Part shown: positions 34,545 to 47,346 of the stretch, in pieces
Position numbering within the stretch: the first letter of the stretch is position 1
How the letters are laid out: every line of letters starts with the position of its first letter
NCBI RefSeq assembly: GCF_964355755.1
Contig: NC_092674.1
Span: 1,431,001 to 1,495,000, forward strand
Direction of reading: 5' to 3'
Origin: Antedon mediterranea
Lineage: Eukaryota > Echinodermata > Crinoidea > Comatulida > Antedonidae
DNA length: 64,000 nt
Notes under the pieces: model-generated
The model's database searches: none
Told to the model about the DNA's origin: nothing
What the model saw: only the letters and a program-made list of their open reading frames with translations
Made by a program: the position numbers and the translations under genes

Positions 34545-34690
34545 AGCCCGTTTTCCATTACCGAATATATCGCGCGAATCGAATATTCTTGAGTTATGAT
34601 TGGTTGCGCATTTTTCCACGTCACAAAAACTGGATGACAATATTACGCATGCGATTCGCGCGAATAAATTCGCCTAGTGGAAAACCAGCT
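34545..34690. mobile_element. Family-3 MITE, 146 bp
   Basis: AGCCCGTTTTCCATTACCGA at left and TCGCCTAGTGGAAAACCAGCT at right are inverted repeats; inner arms both contain ATTCGCGCGA-type words. Flanked by TAA and TTA. The ends resemble family 2 (GGTTCCCACTAG versus GGTTTTCCACTAG). Confidence 0.8.
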
Positions 34691-35607
34691 TTATAAAGTA
34701 CACTAGTTACACAGCGAAGAACCTACGTCTTTGCGTTGCGTCCTAGTGGGAACCAAGCTTTATAATGTTCTCTGGAATACAGTCATCCTGTAACAAACGT
34801 ATATTTTTATCAAAATAATTCAGATTTACCGCAAAAACGTTATTTTTATCCGCATATTTTACACCAAATTTGGCCCTAACGTTTATTTGAATTTAGTTTT
34901 CCATTCAAAATCACATCCAACCGCGAGAAAAAACCGCAACTTAGATTGGAAATAGTCAAAATATTAACTAACTAAAGTTAAAATTGAAATCATACTGTAG
35001 AAAATACAAATAGTGTTATCTTTGTCGTCGTCACATTCTATAAGATAATACTCAACTTGGCAACGATTGATTATTGATTCTTATCGATTCTTGATAGATC
35101 AGTCCACATCCGTTGTATTAATTCTCAAAACATAATATTCCTTGGCTAAATTTCCGTTCATTCATTTTAATAATTTCCTCATAAAAATACAATCATTATT
35201 TATTTTAGACGATATTTCCTGGCTAAACGTTCTGCTTGTTATTGTCTTCAACCTATTACATACATTAGCAACGCGTTAGTCATAGCTAATTTGCATACAA
35301 GTACGCGCTCGCTTTAAGATTTGCATTTTCCCTGAGGATAAATATCTTAAAAACTTGATTTGATACTCAATTAAAGTGTGATCATTTAAAGAGATTACGT
35401 CATCGTCTTTGTTCTTCGCGAAGAGGAACTAATTATTGGTAAGACTAATTGTATCATTCTTACTAACATATAACGTATTTATACATCTTGGGAAAATCTT
35501 TGTTGTATTGTGTAGACCTAGGCCTACAGCAATTTGATATATTTATATCGATAACTCAAAAATAGTTCGAATTCAGATGGTTACAATTGAATTCAATGTC
35601 AACAAAA

Positions 35608-36281
35608 CTAGACAAAAATACACCCAAAAAAGAAAATTACTTTCAATAAATTCAACAAAAATGTCATCATTTAATTTCTCATTATTTCGGACTTCATCTA
35701 TAGAAAAATAGTAGGCATGCATTTTCCATTTATATTGATAAAAAGCTACCGTACCGAATTTGTATTTTTTTTTTTTCTCTTTTGTGGCGCAAACACCACT
35801 TTTATTCACATTCATATTATCTCATATTACATAAAATCGTATTATTTAACTTGTAAATGTCGTTACAGTTCATAAGTAACATTTTTACATATATGAATTC
35901 TGTATTACTCCTTTTTTCATTAATTTTCTTATATTTTGTTATACACTTGACAGGATCATCATTATCATCTCTCCCGTTTTAAAATAGTTCACACATTTTC
36001 ATTTGTTTGTTTTCATTTTACAACCCGGATTATACAATATATTTATATACATGATAAAAAAAACAATAATAGCTCAGTACCACCAGTAACCCGTATCACT
36101 GTAATTCTTTTTCAGTTAATCTAGACAAAAATACACCCAAAAAAGAAAATTACTTTCAATAAATTCAACAAAAATGTCATCATTTAATTTCTCATTATTT
36201 CGGACTTCATCTATAGAAAAATAGTAGGCATGCATTTTCCATTTATATTGATAAAAAGCTACCGTACCGAATTTGTATTTA
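35608..36281. repeat. 160-bp direct duplication
   Basis: A block starting CTAGACAAAAATACACCCAA and ending CGAATTTGTATTT is at 35608-35768 and again at 36121-36281, with no difference seen by eye; offset 513 bp. Confidence 0.9.
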
Positions 36282-37559
36282 CGCGTTATTTAATTTTGTC
36301 TTTTTTTATTTTATCAATATAAAAATTTAGTTTTCTGCAACTACTATTTTTGATAGAAAATCAATATTACGTTATCGCTTCCCGTTTGAAACTAAGTCGT
36401 GTTACACACCTTTTCTGGGATTTTACACATAAATTTGGTGGTTTCTTTATTTTAGTATCGTCGGTTTAGGCCTATGGTTTTGTGGAACATTATTAACCTC
36501 ATTAAGTGTGGTTGCCCATTTTTCTTCAGATGATGCAGAGAGTTGTTGCGCATTGGCCAATGTGTAATTTTGGGCTGCGCAAGCGTTGCTAGATAGTACG
36601 GATGCGCATGAGTAAGGGAAGCGGATGCGGCGACAATATTTGTTACCAATTTATAGAAACTTAGAGTATGGCTGCTTAATATATTTGTTATAAATAGTTT
36701 TAAAAACAGTTGAAATGCATTCGTTCCGTTAAAAAATAGAATGGAAGGTGGTTGTACTTTCCAAGAATTTATGTTGCTGATGAGCTAAATATACATACAA
36801 AATGTATGCAATATCTAATTCGATACGACGTATAAGTATCACTATTGGAATCAATTAATTATTATCTACTTTAGTTAACATCTTTCGCTGGAGGCAATGA
36901 CCTTACGATCTAGTTATCGACGCAAAAATGTTGTAAAACTTAATACAGTTTCTTTAAACTGTCATCTTTTGTCGCCGTCGTCGAAAATATTTGTCATCAT
37001 TCCTGTCATGTTTTAATGGCATTATTGTCACATCCGTCAAAACACAAACGTGTACATTATACAAGACTATCGTTAAAATGCGATGACGATAGAATATAGA
37101 TTTTCAGCCATAACAAGATTAGTTTACCCATCGATTTTAAAATGCGATGACGTTAGAAAAGTGTAAATCGTTGAATCATTGAATCATTGAACTTACCCAC
37201 TGCTCCTTACTGCGGCGGCGTGCGCGCGCGTCGGAACTTGCTCAACCAATCGGAATCGAACAGGAAGTGATCCAAGATGTATATTTATGTTGGCAACAAG
37301 ACGTCAAAGTATCACAACTTAATTGTACAATTCAGCTTGGAAGTGTTTCTAGTATTTTTTAAAATCAATAAATTGGTGTCTCAATTTTTAACGCTTATTA
37401 CAGAAAAAGAGAACGAATTGGTTGCATTTACTAAATATCAACTTCAGCAAGTTTGTTCCAAAATCTGTTGTTTATCTAAAAATTGGAAAAATTTGTAGAA
37501 ACTGTTAAAAGGACTGATTTCTCAAATATTATCTTCTGAACATTTGTCAGGACATTAAG

Positions 37560-39883
37560 ATGCTAAAGCTAAGCTTATTCGTATCAACTTTGCTATGTAC
37601 CTGTAATTTGATATCCAGCCAATTAGATGCTACAATTTTAAACGAGAATGGTAAGTTAAATAATATTGATACAAATGTTAGGTTGTTCAAAAATATTTAA
37701 TAACTGTTATAACATGGAACTATTTGTAGAGGCTTCTTTCGATACACATATATAATGATACTTACCTATATTTGTGACTATAGGCCTTAATCATACCAGT
37801 ATTGTATTGTTTAAATGTGTATATTATATTTTTGGAAATGGTCTGACGACAGTGTATTTTCTTGTATTTTCAATACAGTTTTTTCAACATTGTTAATTAT
37901 ATGGAACAATTGGCAATGTCAAGAAGAGTACGTTTTTCGTTTATGTTTGTCTGGAATATCAAGAAATATTATTTATCAAACATTTAGTTTCAATATATTA
38001 ATTTAGCCAATAAAAAGAAAAAGAAATTTTCTGTGGTTTTAAGTCCCAGTACAAAAAAAAAACAACAAGACGACAACATAATCAAAAATTCAAACATAAG
38101 GATTCTCCTTGTTTTTATGAGTTCCCTCTTAGTGTAAGATAGGTGTCATGTTTTTGTTGCTATAAATATCAATAAAATAATTCAATTATAATAATCATTA
38201 TTTACTATTTCTATATTTAAAAAAAAGCTAAAATCTAGCTATTTGTTTTTGGGAGATGTGTTTTTTATTTTCACCATTAATAATCCGTTGCTAGAATTAA
38301 ATCAAGAAGAGGATACTAATCCATGTTATCCTAAAAATCAAAATGGAATAGAGAAGAGAGCAACAATAAGCAGACTCAAACGGTGTCTTTGGCCAGGCGG
38401 ACGAATTCCCTTTGTACTCGATCCGCTATTTGGTGAGTTATAACAGTTGTTTTTTTTAAATAATAATACAACTATTATTATTTATTTCAATACAATTTTT
38501 GGCTGACGGTTATTATATTATTATGTACTTTATCAGATGATATGAAGAAAAATAATATACTGGAGGCAATGCGAAATTGGGAAAATCGCACATGTATACG
38601 ATTCGTCGACCGGGAACCAGAAGACCGGGATTTTGTCAGCTTCAAAGAAACAAAAGCTTCGTAAGTTACAATACGTTATAGCAATTACTGTAATTATTAC
38701 GTACGCGCGCGCATTTCAAAAGTAAACGCCTTTGTACGCCGCTCGCAAGTTCATATGTTTGATAGTTAATAACGATGTTGAACACGCCCTGATTCATAAG
38801 TCTTTTAAATTGAGCATATTTACCACCAATATTTTCTTTTCTTTTAAGAATACTGAATTCATATTTTTGTATCTAGGTGTCAGACAAAAACCGGTCGCGT
38901 TGGAAACAAACAATTTACAAAATTAGGTGCATGCGCTAGAAGAGTTGGAAATATTATACATGAACTAGGACATGTTATAGGATTCTACCATGAACAGGTA
39001 AACTGTCGCTTATTTACTTTTGTAATAAGGCCCCATAAATATAACTTTTGGCCGATCATAAGCATAATTGCTATTAATATTTTTTATTTTAGAATCGGCC
39101 CGATAGAGATAAATACATAAAGGTATTTGATGATCATATTGAACCAAAATTTAAGGACAATTTTGACAAATTTCCGAAATCTGAAACACGGACGATTGGT
39201 TATGCGTACGACTATGAGAGTATTATGCACTATGGCACCCTTGCATTTTCCAATGGTGAGGGGCCTAGCTTCAAAATTAGGAAGATTGGAACTGATTTCA
39301 AATCTATTGTTGGGCAGCGTAGCAAAATAAGCGATTTAGACGTAGCACAAGCTAGAGACATGTACTCGTGTAATAAGCTACCAGTGAACAGTAAGTATAT
39401 ACTTAATCAACTATTTTATCAATTGGTCTATTGGTCCGTTTCAGGCCTAAGATATTTACCCGAGTAAATTGGTTCCATATGTGCATACTAACTTACCCAG
39501 GTAAATAGACTTAGCCAATATTTCGGACTGTACGTCAAACTCCATAAAAACAATGACTAAAAATGAATATTCTTCTTTTTGTTATCCCAATTTTAATTTA
39601 GGTTTTTATTTATTTTTTTATATTTTCAGGTGATTGTGTGAAGAATAACGGCACAGAGTATCGTGGCACCCTTGATTATACCGTAAGTGGTGTAACCTGC
39701 CAGAGATGGAGCGCAAACTGGCCTCATCGTCACACTTTTTATACAGAATCGAATATAGAGAATAAGGGACTGGGAGATCACAACTTTTGCAGGAACCCTA
39801 ATAATAGAGCAAGACCGTGGTGTTTTACAACGAAAAAGAGACGTAGATGGCAGTATTGTGATTTGGTTCCATGTCAGAGTTAG
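37560..39883 (+). CDS. Secreted astacin-family zinc metalloprotease with C-terminal kringle
   Basis: Six exons: 37560-37650, 38295-38432, 38537-38660, 38877-38997, 39093-39390, 39630-39883; 341 aa. A signal peptide (LSLFVSTLLCTCNLISSQ) is followed by a short pro-region ending GIEKR, where cleavage would free ATISRLKRCLWPGGRIPF. The astacin zinc site HELGHVIGFYHEQ is at residues 146-158 and the Met-turn SIMHY at about 201-205. The four canonical astacin cysteines are present (TCIRF, SSCQTK, LGACARR, DMYSC). Exon 6 encodes one kringle with six cysteines (GTEYRGTLDYTV, CQRWSANWP, NFCRNPNNRARPWCFT, QYCDLVPC). The usual FxGD aspartate switch of astacin pro-peptides is not visible. Astacins commonly carry CUB, EGF or ShK domains; a kringle is unusual. 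Confidence 0.88.
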
Positions 39884-42159
39884 ACTCCTGCCTGCCATTC
39901 GTGGAAGCAATTGCTCCATTACTATACGTCAGTTTCTGGTTGCAACGAACGCGCGGTTTTCAAGCTGTTATAACGCGTTATCAAGAGTATGATGTTTAAT
40001 TGTTGCATTATGCGCTGGGCGCAAACTTGTAACAAACGATTATTAATGTGAACGCACTCTGAACGCAAACTCTGAAAACGCACATGAATCTAAAGTAAGC
40101 TTGTATATGTTATTGTTTCTTTGCTAAAGTGAATGCGAGTTTTAACTTTCTTTGCCATGTAAACCCGTAAAATAAAGCATAAAGCAATGGTTTATGCGCT
40201 CAAGATAAGAAGATGAGTTGATTAGCGAGAAAATATAAAGAGAAAATTGTTGCCTCAGCTAAAATTAAAAACAAAATAAGCAGTATCAATCGCAATGGTC
40301 ATATACATCAATCGCAATGGTCCTATACATGAAGCTTGGTTTTGGTTGTCACTAGAAACGGAGCGCAAGGACGTTCACGCAACGCAAGCGAGTTGACCGA
40401 TGACAATCCACCGTTCGAATAATCCATCGCTTGTGATTGGTCAAATCACTTACATTGCGTTAGGTCCTTGCGTTGCGTCCCTTGTGGGAATCAAGCTTTA
40501 AGGATCACATAGGCCTACGACGGTAGCGAAACTTAATCTGTCTTTTGTTGGTGGTATATCTGTAAATTGTAAGACTACTTAGTGTTTGAATTAATTTAAA
40601 CGATGTATATAGTAAGTTATTATCATTTATTTTAAAAAACTGTATGTTTTCAAGATAAACTAATTGTTATTTTAAAAGTTGTTAGTTATTTGTTAAATCA
40701 AAATCTCACATCAACCGAATCATCAACAGCGCCCCCTATACTATACAAACTGTATTTTCACCGGATTATTGTACCGTTTAATTTGGCGATTAATTCCAAT
40801 TTCGAAGCAGAGATTTAAACAAAATCCTGATTAACCTCCCTGATTTGAGTAGGCCCTTGGTACGTTCTTTTAAAACAGTCGTATTTTCACCGGGCTGAAT
40901 TCAGTTGAAAGAGTAAGGTTGTCTGAAAGTGGTTTCTATTCTTCTTAACGCTTTTTTTTTTGTAAACTTGGAACTTTTCATTCATAATTTCTCAAACACT
41001 TTTTAGAAAGAAAAAAATACACATTTAGTATACAATTTGGTATCAAGTTTATTCGTAACAAATGTACATAACTTTGACAAATGGTTGTCTCATTTCGAAA
41101 AAGCGGGAGACACAACTCCTCACTGCCGTCATGCTAGATCTGATATAGAAATTCTCTAAATAACAAAAAAAAATATATATTTGCATAATTATATTTGGAT
41201 AATAATACAATTTATATTGCACGTAATCAAACTTCATAGAATATCATAAACGTTCAATTTCCAAGACTATCAGATACTTTCAGGCATTCCAACAAATAAT
41301 GTTATAAAAAATGACACCAAAAAGTAAAAAAGCATTTATATTAGAAACCCACTATACTGAATAATAGTAACATTTCACAGTAATAGGTTGAAGAGAGTGA
41401 CGAATACGACTAAGAAGTCTCGCGTGCGCGTACAAACATTGTTAACAGTGTGTTTTGTACGCGCGCGTCAACTTTCCGTTCGTGTCACTGATATCTACAT
41501 AAACTTTTTTTTTAACATTTAGGGCTAAAGCCATTTTTAACGGATACACATCTTAATTAGTAAATAAATACAAAATACAGATTTTGTTTTTAAAGAAGGC
41601 CACAGAGTTTACATCAAGATTATAATCGTAAATTAATGTTGTAGAGTTGTTGTAACCCTACTCCGTTGTGCGTGTCCACACGCTGTTAATAATTCCCCAA
41701 CAATAATAGAATAATATCGTACGATATAAGAGTGACTCAGTGTGACGTCACATACAATATCAGACGAGATTTTTTAAACGTGGGTACTCATGGATAACAT
41801 GTCATACAGTAGATATAACTTGGAAGGCTACATTTCAATGCACTATGATAGGCCTATAATAAAGTTAGTTTGCGTTTACATCGTTTATTAATAACTTAAA
41901 TTAGTACAAAATGTCCAACTCCCTGGGACAAGCACCGCTATAAATGATTGTATTGTTTTTTTCCATTACAGCAAAGACATGAAATGACTATATAAAACAG
42001 CACAGTAGTAGAAAAGTTTTATGCTGACTGCACTGGTACAATAATGTTCATATATAACGATCATTTCACTGGGTTAAACTAAACCGCTTTTTACAAACCA
42101 TGGAGGTAGGAATTATTCGTTTTCTCTAGCATCCGTTCACACACACATCTTGGTATTTC
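39884..42159. other. 3' flanks of the astacin and MID1IP1-like genes
   Basis: Convergent 3' ends. Holds one family-2 MITE. A minus-strand AATAAA (41047-41052) about 1.1 kb past the MID1IP1 stop could end a long 3' UTR. No gene seen. Confidence 0.5.
40333..40497. mobile_element. Family-2 MITE copy, nearly complete
   Basis: AGCTTGGTTTTGGTTGTCAC at left, GCGTCCCTTGTGGGAATCAA then GCT at right, followed by TTA. Body contains GGACGTTCACGCAACGCAAG and CATCGCTTGTGATTGGTC. Confidence 0.88.
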
Positions 42160-42705
42160 TTATACAGTAAATGTTCTTGGTTTGATGCATTTTTGATCGT
42201 CACCCAATTCCTGTTGATACTGACTGGTCAGCTGCTTGGACAAGTCCGTCATTTGCTGTAATGAGTTGTATAGACCAGTAAGATGTTGTTTAAATGCAGA
42301 GGCGCATTGGTCGTAGACGGCATCATTATTGCCGTTCGATTCGTCTTCGGATGTTCCTCGTACAAGTTCGGTTTTTACGGCCTTCAACATGGAATAGTAG
42401 GAATGCAGTGTTATATTCTGTTGTACAGATTGGATAGCTGGTTTTGAGATGGACTCATCGTCTGATGAAACTTCTGAATCTGTCGTCGAAGAAGACATTG
42501 ATACGACCGTTGATGAGGATGACGATCGTACGATTGCCGATTCCGTCGGAGCATCAGCTTTCATGTCCTGTAAACGACTCGGAATTAATACGGTTTCGTC
42601 CATGTCATTTACGGCTTCGATGAAATCCTTCATGACACCAAGTAATGAGGTCGTCTGAGCCACCTCATTGTCGCTAAGCTTTAGGTCCATAGTACCAGTA
42701 GTCAT
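42160..42705 (-). CDS. MID1IP1: MID1IP1 / THRSP (Spot14) family protein
   Basis: A 181-residue intronless protein. The N-terminal helix (TTSLLGVMKDFIEAVNDMDE then TVLIPSRLQDM) and C-terminal helix (FKQHLTGLYNSLQQMTDLSK then QLTSQYQQELG) match human MID1IP1 (MIG12) at the family's two conserved blocks, including NAM..FI.AVNNMDQTVMVPSLL. The block LHSYYSMLKAVKTEL in the middle also fits. A serine-rich acidic linker (about 60-90) separates them. The family regulates lipogenesis by promoting acetyl-CoA carboxylase polymerisation, and microtubule stability through MID1. The start at 42705 is the first ATG; the gene has no close neighbour. Confidence 0.87.
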   Translation of the reverse strand: MTTGTMDLKLSDNEVAQTTSLLGVMKDFIEAVNDMDETVLIPSRLQDMKADAPTESAIVRSSSSSTVVSMSSSTTDSEVSSDDESISKPAIQSVQQNITLHSYYSMLKAVKTELVRGTSEDESNGNNDAVYDQCASAFKQHLTGLYNSLQQMTDLSKQLTSQYQQELGDDQKCIKPRTFTV

Positions 42706-43491
42706 CCTTCTTTAGGCCTAAAGTCAATGCTTAAACTAGCAAAGTGTTATTTAAGTACAGCACCGTCGTCGTATACCTGCTACACGTTGACACCGGTGTT
42801 GGCGGATACAGAATCAAAAACGCATAAAATATGAAATATATAACTCAGCCTTCTGTCAAAATTCACAGGGTACCTGCCACTTCATGTATATCCAATAATA
42901 GTTACATAAATATACTTTACTTTGTGCTGGTTAATCGTGATGTAAATTTTAAACAAGTAATCCAGCTTTGGCATGTAACGAACTGTTTATAAATGCAAGG
43001 GTGTGAACTTGGAATTATGCAAATGAGGGTCATTCATGCTGTGTCCTGATTGGATAAGTAACCGCGTGAGCGGCTCACTTGCTTCATGCATGAACATTCT
43101 AATTGGATGATGAAATAATAATTCCAAGGTCAACTTGACCTCAAGACATAACAGGGGATGTCCCTCGTCCTTGGAAACCACTAAAACGCATGCACGCAGC
43201 CGGCGGATGGAGGATTATATTACATGAACCCTGGTTAGAACTTATCATAACACATGTTTTACTTCAATCCAGTCACTATTTATTATAGATATCTCTCTTT
43301 ATCATCTATTTTCATTTATTCTCTGTCCCTTTTTCCCCTTTCCTAAAATACAATTTATATGCACCGATGTTCAAAAATTCCTGGTAGGTAGGCCAGACGT
43401 GTTATTACCCGATTTAAATCGACGTGATGTCGCAACATCGTTAGCTGTCAGAATTATTGCACAATGAATTCAAGGTGTATAGTAGGCCTAC

Positions 43492-43545
43492 CAATTATAC
43501 AGGGAGTTGTAATAATTATATTTTACAACTCCCCCTGTATAATTG
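43492..43545. repeat. 54-bp hairpin element
   Basis: CAATTATACAGGGAGTTGTAA pairs with TTTACAACTCCCCCTGTATAATTG, with a two-base bulge and an AT-rich loop. Confidence 0.85.
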
Positions 43546-43704
43546 TTCGTCTAAAATAATTTTTCATGTGATCTTTCAAGACATGAAAGGTTGTGAACTA
43601 CATGTGGCAGGTGATACATGTCATCTGCTAATTATTTTGTGGAACTTTTTTTAATTAAGTATTTACTATGGACAATAATGAGGTGTTAATTCCATTGTGA
43701 GAAC

Positions 43705-43756
43705 CAGCACATCACATTCTTTTTCACATCAAGTTTGATATTGTAGACTAGCATTA
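43705..43756. mobile_element. Family-1 MITE right half
   Basis: CAGCACATCACATTCTTTTT and AAGTTTGATATTGTAGACTA. Confidence 0.65.
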
Positions 43757-44085
43757 GCATGGCCGCTAATTTATAACAAGTGTTATCATCTATACAATGG
43801 CCAACATAATCTCGACCTGATGCATCAATCAGGATTAAAAAAAAACACAACAAAAGATGACGTCACAGCAGGGGAGCTCTCTAATTGAAATTATCATGAT
43901 CCACTGTTCACAACTTTATTTGAACATTTATAGTTTTATTTTTTGGTATAGGCCTACTAGGATACGAAAATACCAGGTATACAGGTAGGTCGCAGCACTC
44001 ACTGTTTTCTAATCGGCTTAATATTAATCCGTTAGGCCTACAATAAGTTGCTACCTGTATTTTCTCTAAAGCGTATTTATCATAA

Positions 44086-44086
<1 letters not shown>

Positions 44087-44145
<59 letters not shown>
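44087..44145. repeat. (AAT)n microsatellite, about 19 units
   Basis: Uninterrupted AAT run. Confidence 0.97.
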
Positions 44146-44302
44146 TGATAATACGTTAGTTAATGAAAATAATCAATATAAAATATGATGTAATGGGTAA
44201 GGTAAATTAAAAACAATACAGGTAAAAAATAATTGAATATGTATTGTATGAACCAGCAAACAGATCAACGATAATTTAGGCCTTGTAACTTTGACGCGTC
44301 AC

Positions 44303-44330
44303 ACCAGGGAGTTGTTTACAACTCCCTGGT
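44303..44330. repeat. 28-bp palindrome, 13-bp arms
   Basis: ACCAGGGAGTTGT, spacer TT, ACAACTCCCTGGT. Shares the CAGGGAGTTGT core with the 43492 hairpin. Confidence 0.9.
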
Positions 44331-44390
44331 CACACACGTCAACCAACGTGTTTCTCTTAAATTATTTTTACTTCTTCATGGTAGCCACCG

Positions 44391-44494
44391 ATTGGTCGGA
44401 TTGACTCAATAAAGTTTGGTTGCCATGACGCAACGCAGCGCGTCATAGGCGCAACGCGAATGACTCAAACTATTACAAGTGGGAACCGATATTT
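44391..44494. mobile_element. Possible family-2 MITE remnant
   Basis: GATTGGTCGGATTGACTCAA, AAAGTTTGGTTGCCATGACG, CGCAACGCGAATGACTCAAA and AAGTGGGAACCGAT are family-2 words in a rearranged order. Confidence 0.4.
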
Positions 44495-45902
44495 TATTAT
44501 TTCTTTGTACTGTGTGGACAGCGAGCCGTCCGCTTATTATTTTGTCGGATGCGTGATTAAGAAAAAAAACACAACTATGACATCACGTTGCGTTTTTGAT
44601 ATCCGTTTCATAAATTATGCAATTCTTGCAAAAAGCTGTGTCCAAATTCTGGCTCCTTATTTGATTGCGTAATTGAAGCAAGGAAGCCTGTAATTTAAAC
44701 GACTGATCACACCCACAATGGATTTCCCTCTTTCCTGTCCTTTACCTACGTACAGTTAGTATAACCACCTAGAAATAATGACACCATCAAACTTTAAAAT
44801 AATTTTTCCAATTTAATACCGACCGTTTGAATCAACATAAGAATGATGTTGACGATTTTTTAAATATATATTTTCGAAGATCGTTAAGAAATAGAATGGA
44901 TCAGCATCAAAGAAGGAACAAGTGTTGGGGGTTTCCCTTCAAATTAGGCAGTAATGGTCATTTATTTTATCTCCATAAAACGATAATTCGATATTTCTGA
45001 CATCACACCCTGGACTTTGAGAAAGGAACGTGACAGTATAAGGGCTTACTGGTATGACGTCATTGTTCGTTGTTCGTTGTTTTGACAGTTTGATGGTCAA
45101 GCAATTAGTAGTGACCATCGCTTGAATGATGCAATGGATACACACGTGTGATTTGTTTCTGTCTCAGGGACAAGGAAATGTGTTGTTGATACCCGTCAGG
45201 GACGTATACCGACCTATTAGTTATTAAGGCTTTTTATTTTCGTACCGTTTGCAATAAAAATTGAATTGTGAATGTGAGTAGATTACGAATATATAACAAA
45301 TAAATATAAATATAACATTGTAAAACTTTCTAGCAGAAACCATTGATATAAAACAAATCTGCTATTAGTTATATTATTACGACTTCAATGGTAAAATACG
45401 TCAAGTCTGTTACTGCGTTTGTTCCATCTTTGTGAACGAATACAATTCTGTAAATAGGGAGCTATAGTACTAAAGCCTTGCCTTGGTTTTAGTACTATTG
45501 TATATAACAATACTATCGACGACACAATACACTCGTTTAATGTTAATACCGGACAAATAGACAAACCTAGGAGTTTTGTCATAACACCAGGTACAGTACA
45601 ACAACCACGGAGGAATAACACCATAATTGAACTCGATCAGCTGTTTCCGGTTGATGTCTTGTCATGTTTCGCAATGTACAGTGCATATTGAGGCCTAATA
45701 TTATTAAAGTGGATGAATAGATACATTTTAAAGTCGCGACAACGTTCGTTTTATGTTGAAATACTTTATGCAGACAATAAATACGTAAAAACATCCATAA
45801 TACAGTAAATAATTGCGGGGATTTCCCAAAATTTTAATTGCAGATGTTTTTCTCCTTATAGTTTAGGATTTCATTGGCAACCTGAAGCTCACAGCACCAT
45901 GG

Positions 45903-46050
45903 GAGACACTATCAAACGTTATGCGACAACAAAATGTGATGTGCCCATGTATGGACATGATGATGTCATATCACTACCATATTTAAGCATATCACTACTA
46001 TATTTGGGCACATCACACTTTCTTACCAAACTAGTTTGATAGTGTAGACA
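45903..46050. mobile_element. Family-1 MITE copy
   Basis: GAGACACTATCAAACGTTAT at left (terminal bases lost), body with GGACATGATGATGTCATATC, right GTTTGATAGTGTAGACAG. Confidence 0.85.
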
Positions 46051-46691
46051 GTTACAGTATTATAATGTTTAATTATGGCATCCATTCAAAAAAATAACTC
46101 TGTTACAAACAATGTTGCATCATTTCCAATAAGGAAATACATTTATTGAATATATTTTTGTTTTCAATTTTTCATCGATAAAATGGAGGACCTATAACTG
46201 TCCAAGTCCTTGATAAAACTAATTGTCGAACATGAATAAAACAAACTTGAAGAAATCTAAAATATTAGTTTAAATACTGAACAACCCTGTTAGGCCTCTA
46301 ATTAAATAATTTACAATGTAAAATCATGGAACTTACTCCATGATAAAATTAAGGTTTGATGCTATACAGTATAACATACCAATATCACTACACACATCTA
46401 CTGTACTGTACTGTATTATATAGCATCACTATTCTTCACAATACTCCATGTTAAAAACATTCCAAACATGTACTTTAAAACTAAGAAGTACCGAAAAAAT
46501 GAATACTTTGATTTAAGTTAGCATAACATTATACACTGTGGACGGGAATGACATTACCTATGTTACACTAACATTACCCTGGAAGAGAACTAAAGGAAAG
46601 GTATTAAACAAGGTTAAACAGTGTTATACCTCCATATTCCTACACACTATTACCTATTACATTGTCTACACTGTGGAGCACCATTTTGAAA

Positions 46692-46832
46692 TGTTTACAC
46701 TATCAAACTAGTTTGACAAAAAAAATACCCATATATGGACATGATAATTTCATCTAACTACCATATTTAAGCATCACTACCATATTTGGGTACACTTTTT
46801 TGTCAAACTAGTTTGATAGTGTAAACAGAGCT
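46692..46832. mobile_element. Family-1 MITE copy
   Basis: TGTTTACACTATCAAACTAG at left, AGTTTGATAGTGTAAACAGA then GCT at right, followed by TTA. Confidence 0.88.
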
Positions 46833-47113
46833 TTAAGGTGAATACATTTTTAGTTATGCACCAACATGTTACGTGAGCAAAATAAGATAAAACTACTTCA
46901 TTACTTGGCAGCATCACAAAGTTACTATTGCTAATGGCTAAACATTGCTACATCTATCAATCACACAGAATGAAATGGGTGTTTATTTCAGGGGCATTGA
47001 AGACCAATCACACTGACACTATAATACTTTTATTAATGAAAGACTAGTATTACTAAATAGGTTTTATAAGTTATGGTGGGTACAGTCAGCAATGATTATA
47101 TACTTTATAGCCT

Positions 47114-47265
47114 TGTACATTCACAGTTTTTTGCGTTCACAGTTTTTGTGCGTTCACAGTTTTTGTGCGTTCGCAGTTTTTTGCGTTCACTGTTTGTGTG
47201 CGTTCGCAGTTTTTGTGCGTTCACAGTTTTTGTGCGCTCACAGTTTTTGTGCGTTCGCAGTTTTT
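47114..47265. repeat. 17-18 bp minisatellite, about 9 units
   Basis: TGCGTTCACAGTTTTTG repeats with C/G and length changes. It lies about 80 bp past the NT5DC stop (minus-strand sense), so probably in or just after its 3' UTR. Confidence 0.93.
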
Positions 47266-47346
47266 AAGCTTCAGTAATTTTCGTTCAGATAGATGGGTGA
47301 GTGAGGTGTTGATTTATCACAAACCCCGGTATGATTTCATATTATA

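Larger units (their letters stand above)
33811..37559. other. Intergenic region between CEP63 and astacin gene
   Basis: 3.7 kb with a family-1 MITE, a family-3 MITE, a family-2 right end (34725-34762) and a 160-bp direct duplication. The region 37200-37240 is GC-richer (GCGGCGGCGTGCGCGCGCG) and may mark the astacin promoter. No gene found. Confidence 0.5.
42706..47346. other. Intergenic region between MID1IP1-like and NT5DC genes
   Basis: 4.6 kb without a recognisable gene. It holds two hairpin elements, an AAT microsatellite, a family-2 fragment, two and a half family-1 MITEs and a 17-bp minisatellite. Confidence 0.5.
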
